From: Sinomicrobium weinanense
Lineage (GTDB): Bacteria > Bacteroidota > Bacteroidia > Flavobacteriales > Flavobacteriaceae
Reading direction: 5' to 3'
Assembly: GCF_018863395.1 (NCBI RefSeq)
Contig: NZ_JAHKRR010000012.1
Location: forward strand, 80,970 to 144,969
Length of the DNA: 64,000 nt
Shown here piece by piece: positions 59,994-64,000 of the stretch (its first letter is position 1; each line of letters opens with the position of its first letter). The notes below the pieces were generated by a model. It saw nothing but the letters and a program-made list of their open reading frames with translations. It searched no databases and had not been told where the DNA came from. The translations under genes were made by a program, and so were the position numbers.

Positions 59994-61349
59994 TCAGATC
60001 ACTTTCATCTTCACCGGGTCCCAGTTGATATATTTGTTCTGGAAATAGCTGTCATTACACAACAGTGCCGGAGCGGCTGCACGGAAAGCGAACACCGGGT
60101 CTTCCACTACGGTCCCTCCGTGGCGTATGGCCCTGAAGAAATTGGCGAAGTGGTCGTAATGGGCTCCTTTATAGCCTTTTTCTGCCTGGTAAACGGTTTC
60201 TGTGGGGGGAAGTATTTTTTTTCGGCCTTCATATCCTCCCATTTCTTTTGCTTTCTCCTTGAGAAAAGAATCTTCTTCGACGTGGTTGTTCCGCTTCAGC
60301 GTAACATCGGTCCAGGTAATATTCATGGAACCTTTACTACCCACGAGCTTAAGGTAGGTTGATCCGCTGGTCCCGTCTACAAAATTACACCGGAGGGACA
60401 GGTCAAACCCGGGATGTTGTTCGGTTTCCGGGTAGTCGAATATTCCCAGGAGCACGTCGGGCACCTCGCGGCCGTCCTTCCAGTATCGGAGCCCTCCCAT
60501 GGCCGATATTTTTTGCGGTCCGTTGGAATTGGTTATAAAATGCAGGCTGGAAAACAGATGAACAAACAGGTCGCCGGACATCCCGGTACCGTAGTCAAGG
60601 TAGTTTCTCCATCGGAAAAAGCGGAGCGGGTCAAAAGGTTGTTTGGGTGCATTGGAGATATAGCGGTCCCAATCCACCGTTTTTTCGGAAGCATCCCCGG
60701 GAATGGCATATTGCCAGGCGCCCTGAGGGGAATGCCTTGCCCAGAGGCCCTCGGCATAATTAATGTCTCCGATAGCACCTTCGGCCAGGAGTTGCCTGGC
60801 TTTTTCATTGCCCAAAGAGGACAATCCCTGGCTTCCTACCATATATATCTTACCTGATTTTTTCCAGGCCCTGATCAGTTCGTGACCTTCGTCTACCGAG
60901 TGTACCATGGGTTTTTCACAATAGGCATGTTTCCCTGCATTAAGGGCATCAATACTGATCTGCTTATGCCAGTGATCTGGTGTACCTATGATCACAGCAT
61001 CCACATCTTTCCGTTTTAGTACTTCTTTGTAATCTTTGGTCAGGAAAAGATGGTCTCCCCATTTTTCTTTGGCTTTATCCAGGCGACCGTCATACAGGTC
61101 ACATACAGCCACGACCTCTATATTATCATGTTGAAGTGCCGTATTTAAATCGGCCGATCCCATTCCTCCTGCTCCTATAAGGGCGAGTTTTAATGTCTTT
61201 TCTTCGGATAGAAGACCGGGACGGTTTAAATAGGCGATCCTGCGCCCCTGTTCGTGTACGGCTTCTTTGGCCAGGATGGCCGGGGTAACGGCCGTAGCTG
61301 CTCCCGCCAGTCCCAGGTTTTTTAAGAACTTTCTTCGGTTGTTCTTCAT
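59994..61349 (-). CDS. Tat-exported Gfo/Idh/MocA family oxidoreductase
   Basis: 451 residues. The twin-arginine signal is NRRKFLKNLGLAGAATAVTPAILA, so a folded, cofactor-loaded enzyme is exported; tatC is at 44525-45355. The Rossmann motif is ALIGAGGMGSADL, and the CEKPMVHSVDEG Lys is the family catalytic residue. The C-terminal domain has DYGTGMSGDLFVHLFSSLHFI. It likely oxidises or reduces a sugar ring hydroxyl, matching the 3-keto-glycoside hydrolase genes next to it. Confidence 0.9.
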   Translation of the reverse strand: MKNNRRKFLKNLGLAGAATAVTPAILAKEAVHEQGRRIAYLNRPGLLSEEKTLKLALIGAGGMGSADLNTALQHDNIEVVAVCDLYDGRLDKAKEKWGDHLFLTKDYKEVLKRKDVDAVIIGTPDHWHKQISIDALNAGKHAYCEKPMVHSVDEGHELIRAWKKSGKIYMVGSQGLSSLGNEKARQLLAEGAIGDINYAEGLWARHSPQGAWQYAIPGDASEKTVDWDRYISNAPKQPFDPLRFFRWRNYLDYGTGMSGDLFVHLFSSLHFITNSNGPQKISAMGGLRYWKDGREVPDVLLGIFDYPETEQHPGFDLSLRCNFVDGTSGSTYLKLVGSKGSMNITWTDVTLKRNNHVEEDSFLKEKAKEMGGYEGRKKILPPTETVYQAEKGYKGAHYDHFANFFRAIRHGGTVVEDPVFAFRAAAPALLCNDSYFQNKYINWDPVKMKVI

Positions 61350-61445
61350 GCTAGGTTGATTTTAAAGTTTAACGGTATAAACTTACTGGTACACGGGATA
61401 TTAACCGGGGTAATATCCGGGGTAACGGGAAAAATTAAAGGTATT

Positions 61446-63746
61446 TTATTCGGCCTGGGCCAGAAAATCGGGTTCACAAACCTCGCCGTAAAAGTTTTCG
61501 TACAGCCTTTTGTATTGTTCTATGGCTTTTTTGGCCAGCGTGTGTTTCCCTCCCTTCATCAGAACGGTCACTTTATACCGTACAGCAGATTCGTATAAAG
61601 GGTCTATGGTAAGTATGGCCCGGATGACTTCAAGAGCCTCTTTATCGGTAAGCCAATCAGGATTTTCTATGCAGGGCACGAGTACATCCAGGACTGCATT
61701 TCCGTAATCGGATTTGAACTTGTCTACCCATTCCAGGTCGGTTTGCGGCAACAAAGGCCCCCGGCTCACCAGTTTTGCACATTCCAGGAGGTCTTCCTTT
61801 CCGGAGATTTCTTTTTTGGACCGGGAAAACAACGGGATCTTACGGTCTATTTCATTAATATCAATAGCTACGTCATTCCCGGCTTCAAAACGCCACACTT
61901 TGTTGGAATACACAATACGGACATTCAGCTCTTCTTCGAGGAGATTCCTTATTTCCCGGATGTGTGTACTCCGGTTATTTTTTACGCTTTCCGGGGAAAA
62001 GCCGGGCCAGAGTAAATGGGCCATTTTTTGGGAAGAAATACCACCTTCTTTCAGGGTATAGAGTATTAACAGCAACAAGAGTTCCTTTCGTTTGGGGGAT
62101 AGACGGAATGTGATATCTTTCCCCTCCCTGTTAGTCAACTTAAATTCCTCCAGCAATTGTATCTTTCCTTTCCCGGCCTGTATTGTGGGGATCACCGTAT
62201 TTTTACCGGCAATGCCCTTCGCTTCGGGGCGATCTTTGACTGCTTTCCTTTTATAATAGATATAAATGAATAAAAGCAGCGCTATGAGAAGGGCTCCCCC
62301 TGTTGAAGCATAGAGTATCGTGCGATCGGCCGTTGGCGGTACTACGCCAAGGGCATATACATCCCGTACTTCATCGTCGCTCAACGCCCTGTTCCATACA
62401 CAAAATTCGCTGAGACAACCTTTATAATATTGTCCCCAGAGATTGGTTCCGATAAGGATGGAATGGTCGGTCTGTTCCAGGGCTGAGGCCGGGGCTTCTC
62501 CTACGAGCCGGCCGTTGAGATAGAAATAGACTTTCTTTTCCAGCGAATACACATAGGTCAGATGTACCCACTCCCCTGTTTTTAGCGTGATCTTTTCACT
62601 GTAATGGTCCTTTATTCCGGGGGTGGTAAACTGCAGCCTGCCATCAAATATCTTTGCAGAAAAGGCTTCTCCCTTACCGATGAGACTGAGGCTTCCCGAA
62701 ATCTTTTCGGGTTTGATCCAGGTGGAAACGGTTATTTCACTGAAGTCCGTTGTGTGGGAATTCCTGAAGTCAATATAACTTGTTTCTCCGTTAAAATAGG
62801 CTACATGTCCCCTCTCAGGGTCATCGATGAATTTTACATCTGTGTAGGTGCCGTTATCGTAAGGAAAAACCGTATTCGATGTATTTTCATGAAGCGGAAG
62901 ATAATATCTCAAGGCTTCTTTTACATCGTATTGGTAAGCTCTAAAAACCTTGGTCTCCGCTGGTACACTGCTGCTAAATGAAAAGATATCCGGGGAGAAC
63001 CAGTACCCTCTTTTCTTGGGAGACAGCTTCCCGGATGTGGTGATAATATGCCCGCAGGACCTCAATCCAGGCAATTCTTTCCATTTTACGCCTTTGAGCG
63101 GGCGATTTCCAAACAATACATCGGCATGATTAAAGGACAGGTTTGAAATACTGTCCAGGCGGGGCTTCCACAGTGAAGGGCTTTGTGTCCGGATAAAATT
63201 CGGCATTTTGCCTTCTTTTTCCAGGGTTAAATTCAATATACGATCTGCTACGGCCTCTGTTTCCTTCTGATTGATATCGATAAAACTCAACAACCGGCAC
63301 CATCCTTCTCCTTTCAGGGAATCATTTTCATAAACGCCCCTGTTGATCCAGTGTTTTGTATTGAACAGGGAAGCGTCGGAACCAAATATCAACAGCTTAC
63401 TCTCCGTAAGGGGTTTTGTTAAAGCTCCGGTATCTCTTACCACAAATTGGGAAATAGGGTGGCTTTCGAGTTTTTCCGATAAGCGGGCATCATCTCCCCT
63501 TACCAAAAACACCAGAACATCGGGAGATACCTGTCTTTCCAGAAATCCCTGAAAAAAGAACATCTGTTTTTCCTTCAGCACTTCGGCATCAAATACAAAA
63601 GCCCTGTATCCCTCGTCCAGTTTTTCCTCAACATTTTCCAGCCCCTTTTCTGTTAGAAAAACACGTTCTTCTATATGCTGTGCGAAGGAGCGAATATTCG
63701 GCAATACAACCAATAATATAATGGACAAAAACCTTAAGGCAGACAT
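61446..63746 (-). CDS. membrane-bound LamG-sensor/winged-helix regulator
   Basis: 766 residues. A signal peptide (1-22) is followed by a region with a PI-PLC-X-like look (about 25-230; GYRAFVFDAEVLK, FLERQVSPDVLVFLVRGDD, LTESKLLIFGSD), a LamG/concanavalin-like domain (about 315-465), one transmembrane segment (477-498), a cytoplasmic winged-helix OmpR/SARP-like domain (about 545-625) and a helical BTAD-like tail (640-766). It is thus a one-component sensor that binds something outside and DNA inside. It is the first gene of the four-gene operon with Gfo/Idh/MocA and two DUF1080 genes and probably controls it. Confidence 0.8.
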   Translation of the reverse strand: MSALRFLSIILLVVLPNIRSFAQHIEERVFLTEKGLENVEEKLDEGYRAFVFDAEVLKEKQMFFFQGFLERQVSPDVLVFLVRGDDARLSEKLESHPISQFVVRDTGALTKPLTESKLLIFGSDASLFNTKHWINRGVYENDSLKGEGWCRLLSFIDINQKETEAVADRILNLTLEKEGKMPNFIRTQSPSLWKPRLDSISNLSFNHADVLFGNRPLKGVKWKELPGLRSCGHIITTSGKLSPKKRGYWFSPDIFSFSSSVPAETKVFRAYQYDVKEALRYYLPLHENTSNTVFPYDNGTYTDVKFIDDPERGHVAYFNGETSYIDFRNSHTTDFSEITVSTWIKPEKISGSLSLIGKGEAFSAKIFDGRLQFTTPGIKDHYSEKITLKTGEWVHLTYVYSLEKKVYFYLNGRLVGEAPASALEQTDHSILIGTNLWGQYYKGCLSEFCVWNRALSDDEVRDVYALGVVPPTADRTILYASTGGALLIALLLFIYIYYKRKAVKDRPEAKGIAGKNTVIPTIQAGKGKIQLLEEFKLTNREGKDITFRLSPKRKELLLLLILYTLKEGGISSQKMAHLLWPGFSPESVKNNRSTHIREIRNLLEEELNVRIVYSNKVWRFEAGNDVAIDINEIDRKIPLFSRSKKEISGKEDLLECAKLVSRGPLLPQTDLEWVDKFKSDYGNAVLDVLVPCIENPDWLTDKEALEVIRAILTIDPLYESAVRYKVTVLMKGGKHTLAKKAIEQYKRLYENFYGEVCEPDFLAQAE

Positions 63747-63902
63747 ATGGGTAATAGTGCTTCTAAATTTTCTCCTAAAGTATAAAAAAAGAGGGGCTAT
63801 TCAAAGCAGTAAAAGACATTCTGGTTGCAGGTTGCAGGTTAGAAGTACTATACCAAACCTGTAACCTGTAACGTGTAACACTACTTCCTTCACTTTCGGG
63901 CA

Positions 63903-63935
63903 TAAAAAAACCCCTCACATCACTGTGAAGGGTTT
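63903..63935 (-). terminator. intrinsic terminator of the rRNA operon
   Basis: On the minus strand AACCCTTCACA-GTGA-TGTGAGGGGTT is followed by seven T, just beyond the 5S 3' end. Confidence 0.85.
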
Positions 63936-63937
63936 AA

Positions 63938-64000
63938 AGAAGGCGGCGACATACTCTCCCGCTTTCGCAGTACCATCTGCGCACATGGGCTTAACTTCTC
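63938..64000 (-). rRNA. 5S ribosomal RNA, 3' part, cut by window edge
   Basis: On the minus strand the sequence reads GAGAAGTTAAGCCCATG, then GCGCAGATGGTACTGCG, then GGGAGAGTATGTCGCCGCC, the conserved second half of Bacteroidota 5S rRNA. The 5' half lies beyond the window. An rRNA operon on the minus strand is therefore expected to the right. Confidence 0.92.

Overview
The window looks like a piece of a Flavobacteriaceae (Bacteroidota) chromosome of intermediate GC content. The signs are promoter boxes of the TAnnTTTG type, few Shine-Dalgarno sites, bacillithiol genes (bshC, bshB1), an outer-membrane/LPS set (lptB, kdsD), many secreted proteins and lipoproteins of Bacteroidota families (DUF4369, DUF1080, S9, M28, S1/P1 nuclease), and dense palindromic repeats at gene ends. 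The genus cannot be assigned by eye. The left edge cuts guaA and the right edge cuts a 5S rRNA gene, the tail of an rRNA operon read on the minus strand.

Layout. 0-9 kb: guaA, a PLP decarboxylase, a PPOX flavoprotein, bshC, an M23 peptidase, a secreted protein and a cysteine desulfurase. 9-13.1 kb: a duplicated-domain lipoprotein, then the arsenic operon arsR-arsM-acr3-arsC. 13.1-19.2 kb: a hairpin-rich miniature element, fabH, a GH9 glycosidase and an S9 peptidase. 19.3-24.6 kb: the glycerol regulon glpF-glpK-glpD with divergent glpR. 25-31.5 kb: htpG, a MOSC protein, hypotheticals, and an AraC regulator followed by an AlkB-like dioxygenase. 31.6-36.2 kb: an S1/P1-type nuclease, then an SPFH protein, a serine hydrolase, a ribbon-helix-helix protein and a HAD phosphatase. 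36-48.6 kb: a siderophore-interacting protein, DUF819 and DUF389 membrane proteins, the second copy of the miniature element, dnaN, an FMN reductase, lptB, tatC, kdsD and recQ. 48.7-55.6 kb: an M28 peptidase, an ArsO-type monooxygenase, a decayed M28 copy, and an AT-rich AraC/SDR/isomerase/lipocalin cluster ending at tRNA-His. 55.6-63.8 kb: bshB1, a trans-sulfuration enzyme, a glutathione peroxidase, and an operon of two DUF1080 lipoproteins, a Tat-exported Gfo/Idh/MocA oxidoreductase and a membrane-bound LamG/winged-helix regulator.

How the genes work together. The arsenic genes cover sensing, methylation, arsenite efflux and arsenate reduction. A near-identical operator with the same promoter spacing lies 41 kb away, upstream of the ArsO-type gene, which suggests one regulon. 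The glycerol genes cover uptake, phosphorylation and oxidation, with TTTCGTTT boxes on both sides of the glpD-glpR gap. The DUF1080/Gfo-Idh-MocA set, headed by its own probable sensor-regulator, looks like a periplasmic sugar-oxidation module.

Most unusual are the two copies of a 19-bp-TIR element built from consecutive hairpins, the LamG-TM-winged-helix regulator, the distal ArsR box at the ArsO-type gene, and the SPFH/RHH module with a perfect operator-like palindrome at its promoter.
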